A DNA stretch of 7,311 nt from an uncultured Clostridia bacterium (GCA_937896665.1 CALBNS010000117.1:1-7311); one strand, 5' to 3'; counted from the stretch's first letter, positions 1 to 5,483 are shown. Notes: generated from the sequence alone by a model not told the origin. Translations and numbers: made by a program.

Positions 1-19
1 TTAATTGTACATTCTTATA

Positions 20-260
20 TCATATTTTTTGTACATTATAGCTTGACATTTTATAGTAATCATCCACAATGAGATAGTATCTGGAGGATGCGTCTCTCAG
101 GAATGCCGCTGCAGTTTCCCCAGCTCTTGTCGGAGTGTAATTACACAGGATGATTGGATATCCACGCTCATCTCCCGTGCGCATGATCCATACATAGGAC
201 TTGGACTGAGACCTCCTGCCAGGTTTCTTCAATACCTGTGAGGGGCTCTTGTCGATATAC
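20..260 (-). pseudogene. IS66-family transposase (TnpC), internal fragment
   Basis: The minus-strand reading frame carries an internal piece of an IS66 transposase. Recognisable stretches in order are SQVLKKPGRRSQSKSYVWIM, RTGDERGYPIIL, NYTPTRAGETAAAFLRD and YYLIVDDYY. They correspond to the family's VLxEPGRxxQSKSYMW, the PIxLYxYxPxRAG segment and the YLxxDGY segment around a catalytic Asp. The expected DGY is DDY here and the frame stops soon after (stop at 20-22), so the rest of the catalytic domain is missing. The upstream part of the same open frame (about 261-355) is not IS66 sequence but out-of-frame IS110 sequence. This is a decayed fragment, not an active transposase. Family assignment is from motif recognition. 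Confidence 0.8.
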
Positions 261-261
261 A

Positions 262-386
262 GGTATTTTAAAATCTGCTTCTGTTCTCTGGTGATGCTTT
301 CCTTTGTCTGCTTCAATGGTAAAAGCACAAAGTGAAAAATTTTCCTTATGTACATCCATTCCTACATAAACTATGCTATAATACAT
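262..386 (-). pseudogene. IS110-family recombinase, N-terminal fragment
   Basis: From an ATG at 386 the minus strand encodes MYYSIVYVGMDVHKENFSLC followed by AFTIEADKG. This is the typical start of IS110-family DEDD recombinases, with the first catalytic Asp in GMDVHK. A good ribosome binding site (GGGAGGTC) lies just upstream. After about 40 codons the homology passes into another frame: ADFK in the first, then QILKYL in the next. That would fit a short deletion between CAGAT repeats in an ancestral ADYKQILKYL. The fragment then joins IS66 sequence near 260. The rest of the recombinase, including its C-terminal serine-containing domain, is absent. Confidence 0.75.
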
Positions 387-498
387 TGGATGACCTCCCT
401 TTGTATGCGGTAATTCCTGTTATTATTGTTCTTGACAAACTTTATTATACAGGTAAATCCACGGTGTTACAATGTGGAGGTCATTACAGATTGTCTCA
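387..498 (-). mobile_element. Non-coding left end of the IS110 remnant
   Basis: This non-coding stretch precedes the truncated IS110 recombinase and follows the IS66 C-terminal remnant. It contains the recombinase promoter and ribosome binding site. In IS110-family elements with the non-coding region before the gene, this segment is known to encode the bridge RNA that pairs with target and donor DNA. I cannot demonstrate the bridge-RNA fold by eye or fix the exact element boundary. Confidence 0.4.
444..472 (-). promoter_or_regulatory. Sigma-A-type promoter of the IS110 remnant
   Basis: Read on the minus strand, TTGTAA (467-472) and TATAAT (444-449) are separated by exactly 17 bp. The -10 is perfect and the -35 matches four of six. 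The promoter points toward the IS110 start codon at 386, giving a leader of about 50 nt. In the intact element it would drive the recombinase or its bridge RNA. Here it could still transcribe leftward into the IS fragments. Confidence 0.6.
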
Positions 499-735
499 TC
501 ATAAAGGAAAAATTGGGGGAATGTCTGTACACCTTCTTATTTGACGCTTACTATGATCGGACAATGCAGGTGTCCATGGTAACAGATCTTCCAGAAAATT
601 CAGATTATGATTCTCCATATGTTTCGGAATTTCGCTCAACAGATGTACTAAGTACTCGTAAGGTTTCAGGTTATTTGATTTTACTGTTTCTGCAATGTTG
701 TAAATGACAGCCGAATCATTGGCTCCACCTATCGT
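499..735 (-). pseudogene. IS66-family transposase (TnpC), C-terminal fragment
   Basis: Minus-strand reading gives GGANDSAVIYNIAETVKSNN, then LKPYEYLVHLL, IPKHM and FLEDLLPWTPAL. This is the classic IS66 C-terminus: GGAxxSAxxYSxVETAKANxL, the YL..LL segment and the terminal LPW. The frame has no start codon. Upstream of the Gly-Gly-Ala at about 729 it runs into the oppositely oriented IS66 fragment. The frame continues past the usual family end (about 550) to a stop at 499-501. The sequence GTAAGCG on the minus strand at 545-551 resembles the start of an IS66 terminal inverted repeat, so a second element end may begin there; that point is uncertain. Confidence 0.75.
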
Positions 736-746
736 TTCTATTATTT

Positions 747-902
747 GCAGTGCAAAGTCAAGTTGAGACAGTAAAAGCAGACGGTCTTAATGTCTATACC
801 TATCTGGAGTGTCTTCTTGTGTATATGCCAGACACTGATTAGCAAAACTATCTGGAAGATCTGGATGGTTTGCTGCCATGGGCATCGGCTGCTCAGAAGT
901 AA
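747..902 (+). pseudogene. IS66-family transposase, second C-terminal fragment on the opposite strand
   Basis: The plus strand reads VETVKADGLNVYTYLECLL, VYMPDTD, a TAG stop (840-842), then QNYLEDLDGLLPWASAAQK and TAA. This is again an IS66 C-terminus with the ETVKAxGL, YLxxLL and DLDxLLPW landmarks. The TAG probably replaces a TGG Trp codon, an inference from the family's DTDWQ pattern. The sequence differs from the minus-strand copy, so it came from a different IS66 element. The two C-termini are back to back, with the junction at about 735-747. Confidence 0.7.
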
Positions 903-1065
903 TGTAGAAACTCATGGTGGGATTATAACTCGCCTTTTAATTTTTGATAAGGCAATCTGTTATTGAGTATTAACTAACAACACAACTTCAGTACATTTAT
1001 AAATAATACTTTTCGGATAATCAGTGTAGTTATAGATCACTTAGATTTCAGATTCAGAAGAAATA

Positions 1066-1193
1066 TCACCTAACATATGTGTCTCTGATTCGATCAAGAA
1101 CTGTTTTTAGAAAGACAAGCTCTGCATCATTTTAAATCCGAATCTGTGCAGTTCCAGTTTTGATCTCACTTAAAGGAAGATTTACATAATTTA
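1066..1193 (-). pseudogene. Unidentified degenerate coding remnant
   Basis: One minus-strand frame reads NYVNLPLSEIKTGTAQIRI, a TAA stop, then NDAELVFLKTVLDRIRDTYV before a TGA. The composition (amphipathic, with a plausible helix FLKTVLDRIRD) looks protein-like for about 42 codons with only one internal stop, but no start codon or ribosome binding site is evident. I do not recognise the family. It could be part of an IS accessory protein or a chance open frame. Confidence 0.25.
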
Positions 1194-1253
1194 TGATTGT
1201 TGTACAAAAAGGTAACAAATAATATACCTTTAGTACATTTTCAATGTCTGGAT

Positions 1254-1313
1254 AAATTGCAAAATCCTGTATAGAATAAAACGAATTATACATTTTTTTG
1301 AATTTTGCAATTT
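1254..1313. repeat. 12-bp perfect inverted repeat with nested smaller repeat
   Basis: AAATTGCAAAAT (1254-1265) and its exact complement ATTTTGCAATTT (1302-1313) flank 36 bp. Within that spacer GTATA (1269-1273) and TATAC (1287-1291) form a second inverted pair. The structure lies about 160 bp upstream of the XRE regulator gene. It may be a regulator-binding region, a hairpin in an RNA or a remnant of a mobile-element end; the sequence alone does not decide. Confidence 0.45.
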
Positions 1314-1362
1314 TGTTATACTAAAAGCCATGAAACTGCATAAATACTGCATTTTTGGTTTT

Positions 1363-1393
1363 TTGTTTAGTGTACCAGTGACCCTATTATAAT
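1363..1393 (+). promoter_or_regulatory. Candidate promoter of the regulator-response regulator-kinase operon
   Basis: A perfect -10 TATAAT (1388-1393) lies 80 bp upstream of the first gene. No good -35 exists at 17 bp; the best is TTGTTT (1363-1368) at 19 bp. A weak -35 fits a promoter needing an activator or one that is kept low. The motif TTAGTGTA covers the -35 region (1367-1374) and recurs in the leader (1430-1437). Confidence 0.4.
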
Positions 1394-1472
1394 TTTCGGA
1401 AAAAGGCTCAAATACAAGCTATTTTCGAGTTAGTGTAACTTTTATGCAAATTTCAGAATTTTAGAATGGGGG

Positions 1473-1898
1473 ATGGCAGTGAGAGAGGGCGGTTTTAAAG
1501 CGGAGAAGGTTAGTATAGCAAATCGTTTGCGTAAAATTCGAATGTCTGCTGGATTAACACAGGAACAGTTTGCGGAATTATTAGATGTCTCGTTGTCAGC
1601 TTATAAAAAGATTGAGAGTTCAGAAAATCAAATTTCTATTAATGGGTTACGAAAAATTGTAACAGAGTTAAATGTATCCGCAGATTATGTATTGTTTGGA
1701 AAATATGAAAATTTTGAGGATACATGGAAAATGGTTATGAATTGTTCGGAGGATGATAAATTATTTCTACTGTTTAGATTAATCAATTATTTTACAACAG
1801 TAAAAGAGGGGAAGTACTGTGACCATAAAGATCAAGCAAAATATGATGGTAATATTTTAAGTTATTTTGAAAAGGGATTAGCAAAGGATAATAAATGA
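1473..1898 (+). CDS. XRE-family (Cro/CI-type) transcriptional regulator, first gene of the agr-like operon
   Basis: The protein of up to 141 residues has an N-terminal HTH_3 domain at about 15-70. It holds ANRLRKIRMSAGLTQEQFAE, DVSLSAYKKIE and the closing LNVSADYVLFGK common in clostridial XRE regulators. Residues 77-141 are a short charged and hydrophobic tail, perhaps for dimerisation. The GGGGG run sits directly against the ATG at 1473. With normal spacing it would better serve the GTG two codons later (1479), so the true start may be there. The stop overlaps the next start by four bases (ATGA), implying translational coupling. The likely role is DNA-binding control of this locus, possibly autoregulation at the TTAGTGTA repeats. 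The target is inferred, not shown. Confidence 0.85.
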   Translation: MAVREGGFKAEKVSIANRLRKIRMSAGLTQEQFAELLDVSLSAYKKIESSENQISINGLRKIVTELNVSADYVLFGKYENFEDTWKMVMNCSEDDKLFLLFRLINYFTTVKEGKYCDHKDQAKYDGNILSYFEKGLAKDNK

Positions 1899-2617
1899 TA
1901 CAGAATATCTTGATTATTGAAGATAAGAAAAGCCATATGGATGCTTTGTGTAAAATTGTATCCAATTTGAATAAAAAAATAGTAGTATATAATGCTTATA
2001 ATATAGAAAAAGCATATCAAATTGCCATGGAGAATCATATTCATTTGTTTTTGGTGGATATAATTTTACAACCTGAAAAACCTGGGGATGTTACGGGATT
2101 ACGCTTTGCACAAGAAATACGGGCAGTTAGAAAATATATGTTTGCACCATTAATTTTTATTACAACCTTAGAAGATCCTAGATTGTATGCCTATAGCCAA
2201 CTGCATTGTTTTGGATATATTGAAAAGCCTTTTAGTGAGCAACAGGTAAAACAACTTATTTTGAAAGCATTGGAATTCCCTGTTGAAGAAGAAGAGGAAC
2301 GGTTTATATATTTTAGGAAAGATGGTATTGTTTATTCAAAATGTATTAAAGAAATAATATATATTGAGAACAGTAGACGGAGAGTGGTAATTCACTGCAA
2401 GAATGATGTTTTGGAAATACCGTATAAAACATGTAATGAAATTATGGAAGAAATTGATTCAAAGCTATTTATTCAGTGTAGTAGGTATATAATTATAAAT
2501 AGGAAATATATTGAAGAAATTGATTATGTGAATCGTTATGTTAAGCTAAAGAATGTAAAAAATCCGGTTGAAATAGGTATTATGATGAAGAAACGTTTTC
2601 GCGAGAGTTTGGAGTAG
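1895..2617 (+). CDS. LytTR-family response regulator (AgrA-like)
   Basis: This 240-residue cytoplasmic two-component regulator has a receiver domain at about 1-125 and a LytTR DNA-binding domain at about 137-238. Receiver landmarks are the acidic pair Glu9-Asp10, phospho-acceptor Asp55 in LFLVDIIL, the Thr90-Thr91 switch position and Lys111 in EKPF. The LytTR part shows IKEIIYIENSRRRVVIH, PYKTCNEIMEEI and FIQCSRYIIINRKYIEEID, matching the family pattern of Ile-Tyr-Ile-Glu and an Asn-x-x-Tyr-Ile loop. It starts inside the end of the XRE gene (ATGA overlap) and is followed after 5 bp by the kinase gene. By family role it would be phosphorylated by that kinase and activate the agrB-agrD promoter facing it. 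The size and domain order match AgrA, ComE and FsrA. Assignment as an AgrA-type regulator rests on the neighbouring AgrB and AgrD genes. Confidence 0.93.
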   Translation: MIQNILIIEDKKSHMDALCKIVSNLNKKIVVYNAYNIEKAYQIAMENHIHLFLVDIILQPEKPGDVTGLRFAQEIRAVRKYMFAPLIFITTLEDPRLYAYSQLHCFGYIEKPFSEQQVKQLILKALEFPVEEEEERFIYFRKDGIVYSKCIKEIIYIENSRRRVVIHCKNDVLEIPYKTCNEIMEEIDSKLFIQCSRYIIINRKYIEEIDYVNRYVKLKNVKNPVEIGIMMKKRFRESLE

Positions 2618-2622
2618 AGTAA

Positions 2623-3927
2623 TTGGAATATGTAGTGGATTGGCTGCTAGAGAATTGGCCTACTGTTTTAGCTTGGATTGCAGAATTTGGGGCAGTTTTG
2701 TTTTGTATACATGGCTTTTTTGGTTGGGAATTAAAGGCTAATATATTAGTTGTTGTTATGCTCATAATTTTTGTTGTTATATATTCTGCCATCTTGGAAG
2801 GGATATTGCCTAAGACTATTTCCTGTGTTCCTTTGATTGTTATGTTTGCCTATTGTTATAGAGTGTTCCGGAGGGAGTTGATAGAGACTATATCTTATTA
2901 TGTATTAAGCATTATATATATGGGAATACTTGAGGTTATTTCAAGTTATATAATAATTCCATTACAAATGTTTATAGAAGAACAAAAATTAGTAATGATG
3001 TTTTTGGATGTTGTTTCATTAATTCTTTCTATGGGTAGTGTCAAGATGATTGCTATTGTAAAGAAGAATACAAGACTTAGATTTAATAGCAAAAAAGATT
3101 ATTTATACATAATGATTTGTGCGTTTTGCATCATATTTTTGTTACTGGATTATCGTGTGAGAGAAGAACTTGATCAGATATACTATTTGCTTTTCATGGC
3201 ATTAATAATTGTAATTTGTTTTTATAGGGTTAGAATGCAGAAAACTCAATTTGAATTGGAAAAGAAAAAGATGGAATTAGAACTGCAGGATATATACGGA
3301 GTAGCATATAAGGACTTGATGTTTGAGGTGAGGAGAAAACAGCATGATTTTGTAAATCAGCTTGGAGCAGTGTTCAGTATGCATATAACGGCAACATCGC
3401 TGGAGGATTTGATAAAGAGACAAAGCGAATACGGTACGGCTTTATTATCATATGATCAATTTGATAAAATATTGACTGGCTGCAACCATCCTATATTAGC
3501 GGGATATTTGTATAATAAATGTGTAGAATTTGAAAATAGGAATGTGACTGTAGAATATATCATTCATGTTGATATGGCGGATTGTAATCTGTCCTTGCAT
3601 GAGATAATAGAGATATTGGGTATTCTTTTAACGAATGCAGCTGAAAGTGGGAATATAGAGGAAGATCAACAGAAGGTTATAAAATTGATTTGTGAAGAAA
3701 CAAATGAGAGTTTGAAAATAGAGATTAGTAATTTGTCCCCATGTTTTACCTCAGCAGATATAGAAAAAATATTTGAAAAAGGTTATAGTTCAAAAGGAGA
3801 TAATAGAGGGATTGGCTTAAGCCGTATAAAAGAATTGGCGAAAAAAAGCAAATCTGAAATTGTTGTTGAAAATTATATGAAAGAGGAAAGAAACTGGGTT
3901 AGTTTTAAAGTGATTGTACCCAAATAA
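2623..3927 (+). CDS. Membrane GHKL sensor histidine kinase (AgrC-like peptide receptor)
   Basis: The 434-residue protein starts at a TTG (2623) with GGAG at 2611-2614, spaced 8 bases; no ATG with a better site exists nearby. The N-terminal half has about seven hydrophobic segments (near 15-33, 40-58, 62-79, 90-116, 122-146, 159-176 and 186-201), the polytopic sensor seen in AgrC-type receptors. A charged coiled-coil linker follows at 204-226. The H-box is RRKQHDFVNQL with phospho-acceptor His241. The N-box is ILGILLTNAAES with Asn338. The G-box is SSKGDNRGIGLSRIKELAKK with Gly396 and Gly398. The ATPase region is complete, so the kinase should be active. It would detect the peptide made by the facing agrB-agrD pair and phosphorylate the LytTR regulator encoded just upstream. 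The stop codon lies inside the shared terminator hairpin. Confidence 0.93.
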   Translation: MEYVVDWLLENWPTVLAWIAEFGAVLFCIHGFFGWELKANILVVVMLIIFVVIYSAILEGILPKTISCVPLIVMFAYCYRVFRRELIETISYYVLSIIYMGILEVISSYIIIPLQMFIEEQKLVMMFLDVVSLILSMGSVKMIAIVKKNTRLRFNSKKDYLYIMICAFCIIFLLLDYRVREELDQIYYLLFMALIIVICFYRVRMQKTQFELEKKKMELELQDIYGVAYKDLMFEVRRKQHDFVNQLGAVFSMHITATSLEDLIKRQSEYGTALLSYDQFDKILTGCNHPILAGYLYNKCVEFENRNVTVEYIIHVDMADCNLSLHEIIEILGILLTNAAESGNIEEDQQKVIKLICEETNESLKIEISNLSPCFTSADIEKIFEKGYSSKGDNRGIGLSRIKELAKKSKSEIVVENYMKEERNWVSFKVIVPK

Positions 3928-3958
3928 AGGAGTGAGCAATTTTGTTCACTCCTTTATT
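3923..3958. terminator. Bidirectional hairpin terminator between kinase and agrD
   Basis: AATAAAGGAGTGA (3923-3935) pairs perfectly with TCACTCCTTTATT (3946-3958). The helix can extend inward by a G-U, a C-G and an A-T pair. It begins at the kinase stop codon and ends 7 bp from the agrD stop, so one palindrome serves both converging transcripts. Neither side has a long T-run beyond the stem; the A/T-rich base of the helix supplies short T tracts. Confidence 0.75.
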
Positions 3959-3965
3959 GTCGTGA

Positions 3966-4067
3966 TTATTCGGCATCTAAAACAGGAAATTTAGGTTCAC
4001 CGAAGAAAATCATGCTTGGAATATCAAAACCGATTTTCCATGAGTAGTTTGCTAAAAAATCAAGCAT
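3966..4067 (-). CDS. agrD: AgrD-like cyclic autoinducer peptide precursor, cysteine-less
   Basis: A 33-residue minus-strand frame begins MLDFLANYSWKIGFDIPSMI and ends FFGEPKFPVLDAE. It has the three AgrD parts: an amphipathic N-terminal leader (about 1-14), a core, and an acidic C-terminal tail with the Gly-Glu-Pro-x-x-Pro signature (23-28) recognised by AgrB. It contains no Cys. Ser18 is five residues before Gly23, where the ring Cys is expected, so the predicted product is a Ser-Met-Ile-Phe-Phe lactone with a short exocyclic tail. Staphylococcus intermedius group AgrD and enterococcal GBAP are known Ser-lactone precedents. A GGGGG ribosome binding site (4076-4080) precedes the ATG. A TGA lies immediately upstream in frame, so this start is the only one. 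It overlaps agrB by 8 bp. At 33 residues it is shorter than the usual 40-50. The processing sites are inferred. Confidence 0.85.
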   Translation of the reverse strand: MLDFLANYSWKIGFDIPSMIFFGEPKFPVLDAE

Positions 4068-4623
4068 TCATTTTACCCCCTTTCATAAGAATTAATGCTA
4101 CTAGCAATTGAATTATATGCATAATAATTGTCCAAAAACCAATACGATAATAAAGATTATTTGGACTTATACATATCAAAATAAAGAAAGCGGATAGAAT
4201 AAGTAGCGTATTTCGTTTACATTTTCTTATAAGACTATTTGAAGCCGCAGGTCTATTAGTCGAAGTAATAGGCACACTAAAGTATCCAACAGGAATGCAA
4301 AATAAAGTAATAATTCTCATATAAAGTATCGGTAACGAGATGAGATTGGCAAGAAAAATGCAACCAAATAACATTGCAAAGCTTAGAATAAAACAACTGG
4401 CATAATGCTTGCAGTGAATGCCACCGCCATTAGTTCTTAATAACATAAGCATGAATAGTGCTACTAAGAATTCTGGGAAAATATTTAGTTTAAGAGAAAT
4501 TATTGAAAATATTATAATTTTGCTCCCTTCTGAAAGTATGCATTGATATAAATATTTTAATAATTTCTTTTTATATTTGGAGTTATACTTAAGTGTGAAA
4601 TCTGATTTTTTTATGTTAATCAT
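4060..4623 (-). CDS. agrB: AgrB-like membrane peptidase, autoinducer processing
   Basis: The protein is 187 residues from the ATG at 4623, which has AGGAGAG at 4628-4634. An upstream in-frame ATG at 4677 lacks such a site, would add 18 unlikely residues and lies above the promoter -10. The AgrB catalytic pair is present in TNGGGIHCKHYASC: His70 and Cys77, seven residues apart as in the family, preceded by the Gly-Gly-Gly motif. Hydrophobic segments lie near 35-62, 78-98, 103-118, 138-153 and 160-180. A polar loop with PITSTNRPAASNSLIRKCKR at about 118-137 matches the family's P-x-x-x-x-x-x-R-P loop. AgrB cleaves the C-terminal tail of AgrD and takes part in ring closure. The gene overlaps agrD by 8 bp, so the two are surely co-expressed. 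Confidence 0.93.
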   Translation of the reverse strand: MINIKKSDFTLKYNSKYKKKLLKYLYQCILSEGSKIIIFSIISLKLNIFPEFLVALFMLMLLRTNGGGIHCKHYASCFILSFAMLFGCIFLANLISLPILYMRIITLFCIPVGYFSVPITSTNRPAASNSLIRKCKRNTLLILSAFFILICISPNNLYYRIGFWTIIMHIIQLLVALILMKGGKMNA

Positions 4624-4910
4624 AGTTCTCTCCTGTAGTGGGTTTGATGAGGAAATTATACTTTGAAAAATATGCAAAATCTGATTTTTGTACCTAACGG
4701 TGTAATCAGTGTACTAGAATAAATAAAAGAGAAAGAATATTAAGAATATAGATGTTCAGTATCAGATGTATGCAGTATGAGCCAGAAAAGAGTAAAGGAT
4801 GAAAAACACAGTATTATAGTAAAAATGGATATAAGGTAGTGATGTTGTGAATAATAGCAGGTTTTTATTTCTGACTATTTGAGTTATCTTACCAAAAGGG
4901 GCTGATACAA
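4624..4910. other. Divergent intergenic region between agrB and the second XRE gene
   Basis: The agrBD promoter fills the left third. The plus-strand sequence at 4699-4715 contains GTGTA twice, nine bases apart (GGTGTAATCAGTGTAC), next to the LytTR half-site. I find no convincing plus-strand promoter for the 4911 gene: TTGTGA (4845-4850) has no good -10 at the right distance. No further coding region is credible; short open frames here lack ribosome binding sites. Confidence 0.4.
4655..4701 (-). promoter_or_regulatory. agrBD promoter with candidate LytTR half-site
   Basis: Read on the minus strand, a perfect TATAAT (4655-4660) would give a leader of about 25 nt before agrB. At 17 bp the -35 is CAGATT, a poor match, so activation is probably needed. 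ACCGTTAGG (4693-4701) lies 32 bp upstream of the -10 and fits every position of the known LytTR half-site pattern (W-M-M-GTT-N-R-K). No clear second half-site lies 12-13 bp away; the best upstream candidate, TTATTCTAG, is weak. The response regulator of this locus is the natural candidate to bind here, by inference. Confidence 0.6.
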
Positions 4911-5228
4911 ATGAAAAATCTTTACAAAGATGCTGGAGAACGAGTTTTAATAACCAGATTAATGCGTGGATACACAAGGGAATCATTAGCTGAATTAGCA
5001 GACATTTCACCGAAATTTTTATATGAAATAGAAACGGGAAAAAAGGGGTTCTCTGCACTGGTATTATATAATCTTTGCCAAGCATTAAAAGTAGATTGCG
5101 ATTATATTTTAACAGGGAAAAAGGAAACTATGTATGATAAAGGGCTAATAAGTATTTTAGAGCTTTTTGAAAAAGATAAGACAGAACAGATAACAAATAT
5201 TTTAAAAGAAATATATGCGCTTATGTAG
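4911..5228 (+). CDS. XRE-family (Cro/CI-type) transcriptional regulator
   Basis: This 105-residue protein has an HTH_3 domain at about 10-67 (RVLITRLMRGYTRESLAELA, then DISPKFLYEIETGKKGFS) and the familiar closing LKVDCDYILTGK. The last 35 residues (LISILELFEKDKTEQITNIL) form one predicted helix, probably for dimerisation. The ribosome binding site AAGGGG (4896-4901) precedes the ATG at ordinary spacing. It is divergent from agrB and shares the intergenic region with the agrBD promoter, so it might regulate that locus; this is inference only. A strong terminator follows at 5304-5331, so it appears monocistronic. Confidence 0.88.
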   Translation: MKNLYKDAGERVLITRLMRGYTRESLAELADISPKFLYEIETGKKGFSALVLYNLCQALKVDCDYILTGKKETMYDKGLISILELFEKDKTEQITNILKEIYALM

Positions 5229-5303
5229 TTTAGGACATAAAAAGATCTGTTAGTGTCAGAATGATTGTTAGAAAATAAAATTTGATATAATGAATTTGAA
5301 GAT

Positions 5304-5331
5304 AGAACAGTTAGAAACTGTTCTTTTTTTT
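5304..5331 (+). terminator. Rho-independent terminator after the 4911 XRE gene
   Basis: GAACAGTT (5305-5312), loop AGA, AACTGTTC (5316-5323), then eight T residues (5324-5331). The stem extends by one A-T pair at 5304/5324. It is a textbook intrinsic terminator 76 bp past the stop of the XRE gene. Confidence 0.9.
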
Positions 5332-5483
5332 GTTTAATTTATCATCTAGATGAAGACAAAGGTGTTGATTATGATATTACAAGTTAAAAAAAATAATAGG
5401 TTATCAATAGAGATCACTTAATGAATGAAAGAGTTTCTTTTTACAAAAACGACGTGAGGTAAAACAAGTATTGTTAAACTCTT

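Larger units (their letters stand above)
903..1472. other. Intergenic region of decayed sequence upstream of the regulatory operon
   Basis: I see no intact gene in these 570 bases. The first part is probably the 3' flank of the plus-strand IS66 remnant and includes a small hairpin (GCCTT...AAGGC, 932-953). A degenerate minus-strand coding remnant lies at 1066-1193. The second half is very AT-rich and holds a 12-bp inverted repeat (1254-1265 and 1302-1313), the probable promoter (TATAAT at 1388-1393) and a repeated TTAGTGTA motif (1367-1374 and 1430-1437). Confidence 0.5.

Noticed and set aside
332..544. 70-residue open frame on the plus strand
   Set aside because: It lies opposite the IS110 start and its promoter region, has no family resemblance and no ribosome binding site.
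426..707. 93-residue open frame on the plus strand
   Set aside because: It is the complement of the minus-strand IS66 C-terminus, whose GGANDSAVIY and FLEDLLPW motifs show which strand was coding.
1862..2044. 60-residue minus-strand open frame
   Set aside because: It is antisense to the end of the XRE gene and the start of the receiver domain.
2580..2792. 70-residue minus-strand open frame
   Set aside because: It is a shadow of the response regulator end and kinase start, with no motif or ribosome binding site.
4624..4677. 18-codon N-terminal extension of AgrB from the ATG at 4677
   Set aside because: The ATG at 4623 has AGGAGAG at correct spacing, and the TATAAT of the likely promoter falls inside the extension.
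4762..5085. 107-residue minus-strand open frame
   Set aside because: It overlaps the clear XRE gene at 4911 antisense; its hydrophobic look comes from the complement of AT-rich codons.
5305..5323. GAACAGTT...AACTGTTC considered as a LexA-type operator
   Set aside because: The spacing does not fit the Gram-positive SOS box, and the following eight T residues make it an ordinary terminator.
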